A DNA stretch of 10,841 nucleotides from an uncultured Acetatifactor sp. (GCA_904501885.1 CAJGCP010000046.1:1-10841), one strand, 5' to 3'; counted from the stretch's first letter, positions 1-6,057 are shown. Made by a program: numbers and translations. Notes: generated by a model not told the origin, from the letters alone.

Positions 1-1968
1 ATTGGCAGTGCTTATGAGCCGATCATTTTTGCTGCACTTAATTCCTCTAAAGTCATGCTCTCCATAGGTACAAAACCGGAATATTTTAGTGCCGTTTGGG
101 TGAAGAACGAGTGGTCGAGATTTCTCAAAATGCTGAAGAATGACCGCAGTAAGATGCTCATTCCTTGTTACAAGGGGATGGATCCATACGAATTACCCGA
201 GGAGTTCGCCCACTTACAGGCACAGGATATGGGAAAAATCGGATTTATCAATGATATTGTTCGTGGTATCAAGAAGGTTGTTCAAAAAGAGGAAGTACAG
301 TCTGCTGTTGAGAAAGAAACAGTTGTATCTTCCGGCAATCCAACGACAGAACCTCTGCTGAAAAGAGCATTTATGTTCCTTGAGGATGGTGATTGGATTC
401 GCGCAGATGAATTCTGTGAGCAGGTGTTGAACTTAGACCCTGAAAATGCACGAGCATATTTGGGTAAGTTGATGGCGGAATTGCAAGTGCGAACTCAGAG
501 TGATTTACCGTCCCTGCCTCAGCCTTTCGACACTTATGCAAACTTCCAAAAGACCATTCGATTTGCAGATGATGAACTGCGCAGTACACTTCAAGGGTAC
601 ATAGACTTTATAATTGAAAGAAATTTGACAAACCAGTATAAAGCAGCTGTTGCGATGATGCAGGCAGCCAGCACTTGGGAAGCATATAAGGGGGCTGCTA
701 GGAAATTTGAAGAAATTGTAGATTTCCAGGACTCAAAAGAACTTATCGAAAAGTGCCTTGAAATGGCTGAGGAAGCCAGAATGGAGGCTATCTATAAAAC
801 CGCTTATGATGCTATGGAACGTGCGCGTACGGAAAATGAATTCAAGCAGGCGGCAACCAAATTCGACCCGATTCTAACATACAAGGACTCCTCGACACTT
901 GCTCGGAAATGCAATGAAAAAGCAGAAATCGTACGTAAGGATACAATTATAGACAATGTTAAAAAACATATGGATTCAGTACTTTATAGTAATTATGAGT
1001 CTTCTATCAAGCAACTTGAAGCTATTTCCGGTTGGAAGGATGCAGACGAACTGATTCGAGTATGTCAGCAAAAATTGGATGAAAAGAAGAACGCGGAAGA
1101 AGCGGCTCGTAAGGAAACTGAAAGAATTGCAAAAAGGAATAAAAAGATTGCGATTATAACAGCGTCAATTGTGTGTGCAGTGATTGCGTTTGTGATTATT
1201 CTAAATAGTGTGATTATTCTAAATAGCAAATATAATCAAGCTGTTGCGATGATGGAAGCAGGAAACATTATTGAAGCATATAAATCTTTTGCAGCATTAG
1301 AAGGATATAAAGACAGTGTTACAAAGACAGAATCAATTTACAAAGAGTATCCGAATGAGCGTAAAGTGTTTGATTTGCTAAATGCTGAAGCTGGGGACTA
1401 TGTCTATTTTGGAGCATATGAACAGGATAATAACAAGTCAAATGGAAAAGAAAATATCGAATGGCTTGTGCTTGAAAGACGAGAGAACCAAATATTAGTT
1501 GTAAGTAAACATGCTCTTGACTGTCAGCAATATCATAAAGAGTATAAAGATATTACGTGGGAAAAATGTACGCTACGCTCATGGCTAAATGGTAGTTTTA
1601 TAAATACTGCGTTTTTTGAAGAAGAGAAGAAAAATATTCCTACCGTGACGGTGTCTGCGGATAAGAATCCTGAGTATAGCACCAATCCGGGTAATGCGAC
1701 CCAGGATAAGGTATTTTTATTAAGCATTCCAGAAGCAAACAAATACTTTAAGTCAGATACTGCACGTCAATGCAAGCCCACAGCTTACGCAGTTGCCCAA
1801 GGAGCTTATAAAGGCGACGATGGCAACTGTTTGTGGTGGCTGCGGTCCCCCGGTCTCGATCAGGGTTTTGCGGCTCGTGTCGACAGCGACGTCAATGAGC
1901 TTGGTAACAATGTCGACAGTGATATTCACGCCGTCCGCCCCGCTTTATGGATAGATCTGGACTCTTGA
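1..1968 (+). CDS. TIR-domain membrane protein with helical repeats and C-terminal DUF6273 domain (5' end missing)
   Basis: The frame is open from base 1, so the true start lies upstream. Bases 1-285 encode the C-terminal half of a TIR domain. The motif WVKNEW (nt 97-114) holds the Glu that aligns with the catalytic NADase Glu of TIR enzymes. A TPR-like segment follows (about 346-490). Then come about four degenerate ~45-residue helical repeats starting near 637, 793, 943 and 1231, each with a Y..A...M pattern and a KDS- or QDS-like turn; the fourth lies after the membrane helix. A Lys/Glu-rich linker leads into one membrane helix (about 1141-1224). From about 1378 to the end is a DUF6273-type, C-type-lectin/FGE-like domain with WWLRSPG and AVRPALW motifs. 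Family knowledge says TIR domains cleave NAD+ or signal in immunity. The inference is a membrane receptor whose C-terminal domain binds a variable ligand and whose TIR domain is the cytoplasmic effector. The last ~110 bp differ sharply in base composition from the rest. Confidence 0.85.
   Translation: MGSAYEPIIFAALNSSKVMLSIGTKPEYFSAVWVKNEWSRFLKMLKNDRSKMLIPCYKGMDPYELPEEFAHLQAQDMGKIGFINDIVRGIKKVVQKEEVQSAVEKETVVSSGNPTTEPLLKRAFMFLEDGDWIRADEFCEQVLNLDPENARAYLGKLMAELQVRTQSDLPSLPQPFDTYANFQKTIRFADDELRSTLQGYIDFIIERNLTNQYKAAVAMMQAASTWEAYKGAARKFEEIVDFQDSKELIEKCLEMAEEARMEAIYKTAYDAMERARTENEFKQAATKFDPILTYKDSSTLARKCNEKAEIVRKDTIIDNVKKHMDSVLYSNYESSIKQLEAISGWKDADELIRVCQQKLDEKKNAEEAARKETERIAKRNKKIAIITASIVCAVIAFVIILNSVIILNSKYNQAVAMMEAGNIIEAYKSFAALEGYKDSVTKTESIYKEYPNERKVFDLLNAEAGDYVYFGAYEQDNNKSNGKENIEWLVLERRENQILVVSKHALDCQQYHKEYKDITWEKCTLRSWLNGSFINTAFFEEEKKNIPTVTVSADKNPEYSTNPGNATQDKVFLLSIPEANKYFKSDTARQCKPTAYAVAQGAYKGDDGNCLWWLRSPGLDQGFAARVDSDVNELGNNVDSDIHAVRPALWIDLDS
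1191..1226 (+). repeat. 18-bp perfect tandem duplication in the membrane-helix coding region
   Basis: The unit TGTGATTATTCTAAATAG occurs twice back to back (1191-1208 and 1209-1226). It encodes VIILNS twice, lengthening the end of the predicted membrane helix by six residues in frame. The identity of the copies suggests a recent slippage event. Confidence 0.9.
1834..1950 (+). other. candidate DGR variable region (VR) at the 3' end of the TIR gene
   Basis: The segment is much more GC-rich than the rest of the gene and has the framework CTGCGGTCCCCCGG ... GCCGTCCGCCCCGCT, common in DUF6273-type DGR targets. Between the framework codons sit CTC, GAT, GGT, TTT, CGT, GAC, AGC, GAC, CTT, GAC, AGT, GAT, ATT and CAC, with AAT, AAC and AAT retained at 1894, 1906 and 1909. 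Every putatively variable codon ends in C or T, exactly what adenine-directed mutagenesis of AAC/AAT template codons produces (NNY). The protein context, a C-terminal lectin-like domain, is the usual DGR target. No template repeat or reverse transcriptase gene is present in the window, so this is a VR call only. It may be driven in trans, by a cassette upstream, or be a relic. Confidence 0.7.
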
Positions 1969-1985
1969 TTCTTCGCATCTGAGAA

Positions 1986-2021
1986 CATTCACTCAGCGCC
2001 GTAGGCGCAAATGTGCGAGTG
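1986..2021 (+). promoter_or_regulatory. structured element (hairpin/cruciform) just after the candidate VR
   Basis: GCGCC (1996-2000) and GGCGC (2004-2008) form a tight stem with a 3-base GTA loop. CACTC (1989-1993) and GAGTG (2017-2021) can pair outside it. In studied DGRs a hairpin or cruciform a short way downstream of the VR promotes mutagenic homing; the position here fits that role. It has no T-run, so it is not a classical terminator. Function is inferred from position and symmetry only. Confidence 0.4.
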
Positions 2022-2073
2022 CCGTAATCATAAAAATACCCCGTAAGGATAAGATTGCCTGTTTCGTCATCTT

Positions 2074-2401
2074 GTGATATCCTTTGATGGAAATGAAAAT
2101 GTAGTTGTTCCTACTGTGTGGAGGAGTTCGCTTGTGAGTGTTGAGAATAGAAAAGTGCAGGCGCTATCAAAAGGCTGGGGATTTCTTGATATAATGCACA
2201 TGGATAGGCGTGTGGCGAGAATCTATGAAAATGGTAGATGCACGATTAGAAGTGAAAATGTCCCAGAAACAAGCAGCCGTTGAGGCGGTTAGACGCATTG
2301 GACTGAATCAAATCAGAGAGATTGATAGAAACTGGTTTGAGGATAAAAAGCATGAGAAAATGTTTTTTAAAAGGCTTGCTGTTTTACAAGAATTGATATA
2401 A
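2074..2401 (+). pseudogene. possible broken gene: two short frames ending at a terminator
   Basis: Two overlapping frames cover this stretch. The first (GTG at 2074 to TGA at 2283) contains DIMHMDRRVARIYENGRC, which reads like an N-terminal piece of a HipA-like protein seen in Lachnospiraceae; this recognition is from memory and weak. The second (best ATG 2225, stop 2401, 58 residues) is amphipathic and charged, with GLNQIREIDRNWFEDKK near its middle. It stops right before a strong terminator, so its 3' end looks like a genuine gene end. Neither frame has a convincing ribosome binding site. The likeliest reading is a gene with an internal deletion or frameshift. The alternative is that only the 58-residue protein is real. 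Confidence 0.3.
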
Positions 2402-2402
2402 C

Positions 2403-2453
2403 AACTCCTATGTAGATTTGGTCAAACAGCCAAAATCTACATAGGAGTTTTTG
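2403..2453 (+). terminator. intrinsic terminator, copy 1 of a repeated sequence
   Basis: AACTCCTATGTAGATTT (2403-2419) pairs perfectly with AAATCTACATAGGAGTT (2433-2449), followed by a T-run. The stem is unusually long at 17 bp. A near copy lies at 3521-3570. Confidence 0.9.
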
Positions 2454-2594
2454 TTTACCCTCGGCTTATTAATAGCAAAAAATAAGCTAACCCCAGGGGC
2501 AAAGGAATTCTTGGTCTTCAACCTACTCCCATTCGGGAACCCAGCCGTATCCATCACGAGTTAACTTATTTGCAGTATAGCATATGCAATTCAA
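2454..2594. other. gene-poor spacer with possible reverse-strand coding relic
   Basis: No intact gene is visible between the terminator and the promoter region. There is a 7-bp inverted repeat, GCTTATT/AATAAGC, near 2463-2487. On the reverse strand, from about 2564 down to a TAG at 2523-2525, the frame reads LTRDGYGWVPEWE and then stops. It continues in the same frame with VEDQEFLCPWG and a second stop. These look protein-like but are too short to identify, and may be the tail of a deleted convergent gene. Confidence 0.25.
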
Positions 2595-2621
2595 ATGTCA
2601 ATATGAATTCTCAATTGACAT
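2595..2621. promoter_or_regulatory. inverted repeat, candidate operator over the -35 box
   Basis: ATGTCAAT (2595-2602) and ATTGACAT (2614-2621) are perfect 8-bp arms separated by 11 bases. The right arm contains the -35 hexamer TTGACA of the JAB-gene promoter, so a dimeric repressor bound here would block RNA polymerase. The regulator is unknown. Confidence 0.45.
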
Positions 2622-2646
2622 ACAATTATTCGTATTGTAGTATAAT
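2615..2646 (+). promoter_or_regulatory. sigma-A-type promoter of the JAB operon
   Basis: A consensus TTGACA (2615-2620) is followed after 17 bases by TAGTAT (2638-2643). A perfect TATAAT at 2641-2646 lies 20 bases from the -35. The leader to the chosen start codon is roughly 85 bases. Confidence 0.65.
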
Positions 2647-2736
2647 ATTAGAGATAAAAGTAAATTACATGCATACAAAAGATACGGTTCCAAAGACAAA
2701 AATAATAGAGTATTAATGAGAAAGGACCTTATTGGT

Positions 2737-3327
2737 ATGCGTGAATTAGAACAGGCAAAGAGACGAGACCGCAAGGTATATATTACAGATATTGCAATTG
2801 AAAAAGTCCCATATATTGAATATCGTGGGTTTGATTCAGAAAAATGTAAGATCATGCAGGAATTAACAAGGAATGTTCTTCTTTTATCTAAAGAAGAAAA
2901 TGATAGCAATGAAGTTGCTATTACCTGTGATTTGGGATCCTCCAATCCGCTTGATAAATTCGGTATTGCACTGGGAACGGAACACGAAGTAGATATACTC
3001 GCAGACACGTTATCGAATCATATTATAGTTTCGCAAGATTCTGTTGCAGTGGTGGTGATGCATAATCATCCATCTACGCAGACATTTTCGTTGCAGGATA
3101 TTCAGTTCTTTTTGCAATACAATATGATAGAGGTAATGGTGGTTGTATCGAATCAAGGCTCGGTACATTATATGATGCGTGAAAAAGGATATGATTATAG
3201 GAAGGCATTTCAATTATTTCAGGAAAGTATTGCGGAATTAACTCCGTATTCGCACGTTGCTGAACAGTATTTAGCGGCGCTGTCTTTTTTAGCAAAATGT
3301 AGTGAAGTTGGTTTGTTATATCGATAG
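2737..3327 (+). CDS. JAB/MPN (JAMM) domain protein, putative metalloprotease
   Basis: From the ATG at 2737 the product is 196 residues. This start is preferred because AAAGGA (2721-2726) lies about 10 bases before it; an in-frame ATG at 2716 lacks a good site. The core motif is H109-N-H111-P followed by S118-L-Q-D121, a zinc-binding JAMM pattern like that of RadC/JAB proteins. The spacing from the second His to Ser is six residues rather than the usual seven. Glu82 or Glu84 (GTEHEVDIL) is a candidate for the upstream acidic residue. No signal peptide or membrane helix is seen, so it is likely cytoplasmic. JAB proteins include isopeptidases and RadC-like accessory proteins of mobile elements; the substrate here is unknown. 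It is the first gene of a two-gene unit with the 56-residue protein beginning 11 bases after its stop. Confidence 0.75.
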   Translation: MRELEQAKRRDRKVYITDIAIEKVPYIEYRGFDSEKCKIMQELTRNVLLLSKEENDSNEVAITCDLGSSNPLDKFGIALGTEHEVDILADTLSNHIIVSQDSVAVVVMHNHPSTQTFSLQDIQFFLQYNMIEVMVVVSNQGSVHYMMREKGYDYRKAFQLFQESIAELTPYSHVAEQYLAALSFLAKCSEVGLLYR

Positions 3328-3338
3328 GGAGACTATAT

Positions 3339-3509
3339 ATGAAAAGCACTGCGTTAAATGATATGAAGTATAATTTTGAACCGTTGAAACTTTTTGAGCG
3401 TAACCCTGATTATAAGGTAAACGAGCAAGAATTAAAAAAAAGCATGGAAAAAAGCAGAGAATTGATTTCAAGAATTCATAAAAAGAGAAAAAAGAGTTCG
3501 GCGGATTAG
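3339..3509 (+). CDS. small basic protein (56 aa), partner of the JAB protein
   Basis: The frame has a strong AGGGAGA ribosome binding site (3326-3332) six bases before the ATG and starts 11 bases after the JAB gene's stop. The product begins MKSTALNDMKYNFEPLK, has a central charged helix-prone stretch (NEQELKKSMEKSRELISRI), and ends in a Lys/Arg cluster (HKKRKKSSAD). A terminator follows immediately. No family is recognised. The spacing and site make it very likely to be translated with the JAB gene; its basic tail could bind nucleic acid or a partner protein, but that is only inference. Confidence 0.7.
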   Translation: MKSTALNDMKYNFEPLKLFERNPDYKVNEQELKKSMEKSRELISRIHKKRKKSSAD

Positions 3510-3520
3510 AATGACACGAC

Positions 3521-3570
3521 AACTCCTATGTAGACTGGGTGAACAACCCAAATCTACATGGGAGTTTTTT
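3521..3570 (+). terminator. intrinsic terminator, copy 2 of a repeated sequence
   Basis: AACTCCTATGTAGA (3521-3534) pairs with TCTACATGGGAGTT (3553-3566) apart from one T-G wobble, with an additional GGGT/ACCC inner stem, then a T-run. It is a near copy of the hairpin at 2403-2453, down to the preceding ACAACTCC context. Confidence 0.9.
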
Positions 3571-3611
3571 ATGGTTTGTTGATAATGGGTTAGATGATTC
3601 GTTCTAATCGA

Positions 3612-4079
3612 TTACCTATTCAACCTATAAATCGCAAAATTCAACACCGCAGCAAACACGCACCAAATCAGGTATGGTATCTGCAGATATGCTGCCAGGG
3701 GCTCTATCTGATAGAACTGATAAATCATAACAATAATAAGTACAATCAAAACCACCAGCCAGATAAAGGCGGCCAGGTATTGACCAAACCCGAAGAAAAT
3801 AATGCTCCAGAAGAAATTAAAGAACAACTGGATGCCGTAGGTGGTGAGAGCAGTTTCCTTCATGGGACTGTCAGAGGTATAGATGATGTAGGAGGAAAGT
3901 CCCATCAACAGATATAGGATGGTCCACACAATGGGGAACAGAATGGCAGGTGGGGCAAAGGATGGCTGATTGATTTTACTGTAGAGGGACATATCTCCAC
4001 TGAAAATACTGGAAAGAATCCCTACAGCAAGTGGTATCAGCAGGGCAATGATAAATGTAGTTCGGTTCTTTTTGTTCAT
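3612..4079 (-). CDS. tspO: TspO/MBR family translocator-like membrane protein
   Basis: The 155-residue product matches the usual ~150-160 residue length and has five hydrophobic segments. Hallmarks include PSFAPPAILFPIVWTILYLLMG in the first third, FFNFFWSIIFFG in the middle and YLIWCVFAAVLNFAIYRLN at the end, which contains the conserved W..FA..LN..I..LN signature. The family binds tetrapyrroles, and bacterial members have been linked to porphyrin breakdown and stress responses; the ligand here is not shown. The start at 4079 has only a weak site (AAAGAG) upstream. It is divergent from the SGNH operon across a 123-bp gap and convergent with the JAB unit. It looks like a single-gene unit. Confidence 0.92.
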   Translation of the reverse strand: MNKKNRTTFIIALLIPLAVGILSSIFSGDMSLYSKINQPSFAPPAILFPIVWTILYLLMGLSSYIIYTSDSPMKETALTTYGIQLFFNFFWSIIFFGFGQYLAAFIWLVVLIVLIIVMIYQFYQIEPLAAYLQIPYLIWCVFAAVLNFAIYRLNR

Positions 4080-4112
4080 AAATAAATTACTCTTTTTTTA
4101 TATGTATATGCA

Positions 4113-4141
4113 TTGAGAAAAAGTTCATAACTTGGTATAAT
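4113..4141 (+). promoter_or_regulatory. promoter of the SGNH-response regulator operon
   Basis: TTGAGA (4113-4118), a 17-base spacer, and TATAAT (4136-4141) preceded by TGG form an extended -10 promoter. Transcription should start near 4148, giving a leader of about 55 bases. Confidence 0.8.
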
Positions 4142-4161
4142 TTTCTAAAATTAACAAAATG

Positions 4162-4175
4162 AACACATTTGTGTT
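4162..4175. promoter_or_regulatory. 14-bp perfect palindrome in the operon leader
   Basis: AACACA-TT-TGTGTT lies about 20 bases downstream of the -10 box and could bind a dimeric regulator as a roadblock. The response regulator is in the same operon, but OmpR-family sites are usually direct repeats, so it is not the obvious ligand. The function is a guess from symmetry. Confidence 0.35.
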
Positions 4176-4202
4176 GTAAAATACAGAAAGCGAGGAGCAA
4201 AA

Positions 4203-5225
4203 ATGGAACTGAAGTTTGAACAAATGAAAGAACTGGTAACGGGCGCAGTCTATATGGAGGAGGAAGATGGATTCCTTCGTATGCATCGGTTTACGAAAGA
4301 ACAAGAGGAGATGTATCGGGAATTAACCTGGGATTTCTTTTACAAAACACCTGCCACAGCCGGTATCAAATTGTGTTTTCACACGGACAGTGAGCATTTG
4401 GGGTTGAAAGTAAAAACTTTCAAAGCTTCTATGAGATCCTACTTTTCCGTAGATGTTTTAGTAAATGGGGAACGAATCGGAAATATCGATAACTTTTCTG
4501 ACAGAACCTTGCCCCAGGATTATACCCAAGAGGAGTTTGCGTTTGGAGAATATGAGATGATGTTTTCTCTTGGTGAGGGTGTGAAACAGGTTTGTGTGCA
4601 CCTGCCTTGGTCGGTGGCTACATTGCTTGCCCCCATGATTGTGGATGATGGAGCATTTGTACGTGCAGTGAAGCCTGCAAAAAAGATGCTCGTGTTTGGC
4701 GATTCCATTACTCATGGATATGATGCCCTTCGCCCTTCCAATCGTTATGTGGCCAAATTGGCGGGAAAACTGGATGCAGAGGAATATTGCAAAGCCATTG
4801 GCGGAGAGGGGTTCTGTCCCTATCTTTTACAGTGGAAGGAGTCTTTTGATCCGGATTATATTTTGGTTGCTTATGGTACAAATGATTGGAATAAGATAGG
4901 GAAGGAACAGTTTCTGTCCCTTTGCAGGGAATTCTATGCTACATTGAACCAATATTATCCTAATGCAGTTATTTTCGCTATGACGCCCATTTGGCGAAAG
5001 GATATGCATGAGGATAGAGCGTTTGGACCATTTGAACAGGTGGAAGAGGCCATTCGTGAATGTGTAAAGGATCTTGCAAATGTGAAGGTGATTTCAGGGA
5101 TGGATTTTGTGCCTCATGATGAAAACTATTATGCGGACCTTCGCCTGCATCCCAATGATAAGGGATTTGCATGTTATTTTGAGGCGTTATATAAAAGAAT
5201 AAAAGAGGAAATAAAAGAGCCATGA
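4203..5225 (+). CDS. SGNH/GDSL-family hydrolase, putative carbohydrate esterase
   Basis: The 340-residue protein has a two-part layout: an N-terminal beta-rich region (about 1-155), resembling the jelly-roll modules of CE2-like esterases, then an SGNH domain. The catalytic blocks are visible: GDSITHG with nucleophile Ser168, a Gly-rich IGGEG, GTND (225-228) with the oxyanion Asn227, and DLRLHP with His316. The acidic residue is Asp312, four rather than the common three positions before the His, a point to verify. No signal peptide is seen, so it probably acts in the cytoplasm on an acylated sugar or related ester. GAGGAG (4192-4197) lies five bases before the ATG. Its stop overlaps the response regulator's ATG by four bases, so the two are translationally coupled. 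Confidence 0.85.
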   Translation: MELKFEQMKELVTGAVYMEEEDGFLRMHRFTKEQEEMYRELTWDFFYKTPATAGIKLCFHTDSEHLGLKVKTFKASMRSYFSVDVLVNGERIGNIDNFSDRTLPQDYTQEEFAFGEYEMMFSLGEGVKQVCVHLPWSVATLLAPMIVDDGAFVRAVKPAKKMLVFGDSITHGYDALRPSNRYVAKLAGKLDAEEYCKAIGGEGFCPYLLQWKESFDPDYILVAYGTNDWNKIGKEQFLSLCREFYATLNQYYPNAVIFAMTPIWRKDMHEDRAFGPFEQVEEAIRECVKDLANVKVISGMDFVPHDENYYADLRLHPNDKGFACYFEALYKRIKEEIKEP

Positions 5226-5902
5226 GTAAGCGAAAAATCTTAGTGGTGGACGACGAAAGCAGAATGCGAAAACTGTTAAGCGACTACCTTGTAAGGGAAA
5301 ACTATACGGTGGTGGAAGCAGCTGACGGAGAAGCGGCCTTGGATGTTTTTTTTGCCAACGGCGATATTGCGTTGGTGGTGTTAGATGTGATGATGCCGAA
5401 GTTGGACGGCTGGGAGGTGTGCAGGGAAATTCGAAAACTGTCCCGAGTACCCATTATCATGCTTACCGCTAAGGCGGAAGAGGCGGATGAACTAAAGGGC
5501 TTCGATTTGGGGGTGGACGAGTACATCGGTAAACCCTTCAGCCCTAAGATTCTTATGGCACGCATTGAGGCGATTTTAAGAAGAAGTCAAGGCGCCGAGG
5601 GAGATTTGCTGGAGTGTGGCGGTATCTGTATAGACAGAGGTGCCCACATTGTTACCATAGATGGCAAACCTGTGGATTTGAGTTATAAGGAGTTTCAACT
5701 TTTGTCCTACTTCGTTGAAAATAAAGGTATTGCACTGTCTAGAGAGAAAATACTGAACCAAGTATGGAATTATGACTATTATGGAGATGCCAGGACCATC
5801 GACACCCATGTGAAAAAACTTCGCAGTAAGTTGGGTGAGAAGGGTGATATGATAAAGACCATCTGGGGGATGGGGTATAAATTGAGCGAAGACAGTGAGT
5901 AA
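5222..5902 (+). CDS. OmpR/PhoB-family response regulator
   Basis: The 226-residue protein has a receiver domain (about 4-118) with the acidic pair Asp10/Asp11, phospho-acceptor Asp55, Thr82 and Lys104, and a C-terminal winged-helix DNA-binding domain (about 128-222) with the usual RTIDTHVKKLRSKLG recognition-helix region and WGMGYK wing. All phosphorylation residues are intact. The start overlaps the stop of the esterase gene as ATGA. A strong terminator follows at once, and no kinase gene is next to it, which is unusual for this type. A kinase begins about 4.6 kb downstream at 10525 and is a plausible former neighbour. Confidence 0.95.
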   Translation: MSKRKILVVDDESRMRKLLSDYLVRENYTVVEAADGEAALDVFFANGDIALVVLDVMMPKLDGWEVCREIRKLSRVPIIMLTAKAEEADELKGFDLGVDEYIGKPFSPKILMARIEAILRRSQGAEGDLLECGGICIDRGAHIVTIDGKPVDLSYKEFQLLSYFVENKGIALSREKILNQVWNYDYYGDARTIDTHVKKLRSKLGEKGDMIKTIWGMGYKLSEDSE

Positions 5903-5905
5903 AGC

Positions 5906-5947
5906 AAAAGTGTCCTGCAAATTTATTTGTAAGGACACTTTTATTTT
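5906..5947 (+). terminator. intrinsic terminator after the response regulator
   Basis: AAAAGTGTCCT (5906-5916) pairs with AGGACACTTTT (5932-5942), followed by a T-rich tail. It begins three bases after the stop codon. Confidence 0.9.
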
Positions 5948-6057
5948 ACGAACGAACGGACATGAACAACGAAGCGCAACGCGCGAGAGTTGTAAATGGA
6001 CGCGGGTGCGAGAGTGCGAAGCGCGAAGCAACCGGCTGAGAGATTGATATGTGTTTA
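5948..6057. repeat. GC-rich intergenic element with internal repeated words, possible dispersed repeat
   Basis: This stretch is far richer in G and C than its surroundings and reuses the words GAAGCGC, GCGAGAG and GAAGC. CAAC...GTTG and other short complementary pairs suggest a folded RNA or palindromic DNA. A 25-codon frame (ATG 5962, TGA 6037-6039) is present but has no ribosome binding site and is rich in Arg, Ala and Glu, as chance frames in such repeats are. It resembles dispersed intergenic repeats I have seen in Lachnospiraceae, though I cannot confirm copies elsewhere. It lies between two terminators. Confidence 0.4.

Noticed and set aside
1969..2400. DGR template repeat or Avd/reverse transcriptase gene directly downstream of the VR
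   Set aside because: No sequence matching the VR framework and no RT motifs are present here or elsewhere in the window; the 58-residue frame is too short and unlike Avd.
2598..3008. 136-codon reverse-strand frame opposite the JAB gene
   Set aside because: It is Ser/Leu-rich, overlaps the well-supported JAB gene and its promoter, and has no recognisable domain or ribosome binding site; it is a shadow frame.
3594..3917. 107-codon plus-strand frame opposite tspO
   Set aside because: It is the complement of the clear TspO coding sequence and is rich in Asn/Gln/His as expected from antisense of membrane-protein codons.
5576..6031. 151-codon reverse-strand frame over the regulator 3' end
   Set aside because: It crosses the response regulator's DNA-binding domain, its terminator and the GC-rich element, and shows no family features.
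5962..6039. 25-codon frame in the GC-rich element
   Set aside because: There is no ribosome binding site, and the composition follows the repeated words of the element, so translation is unlikely.
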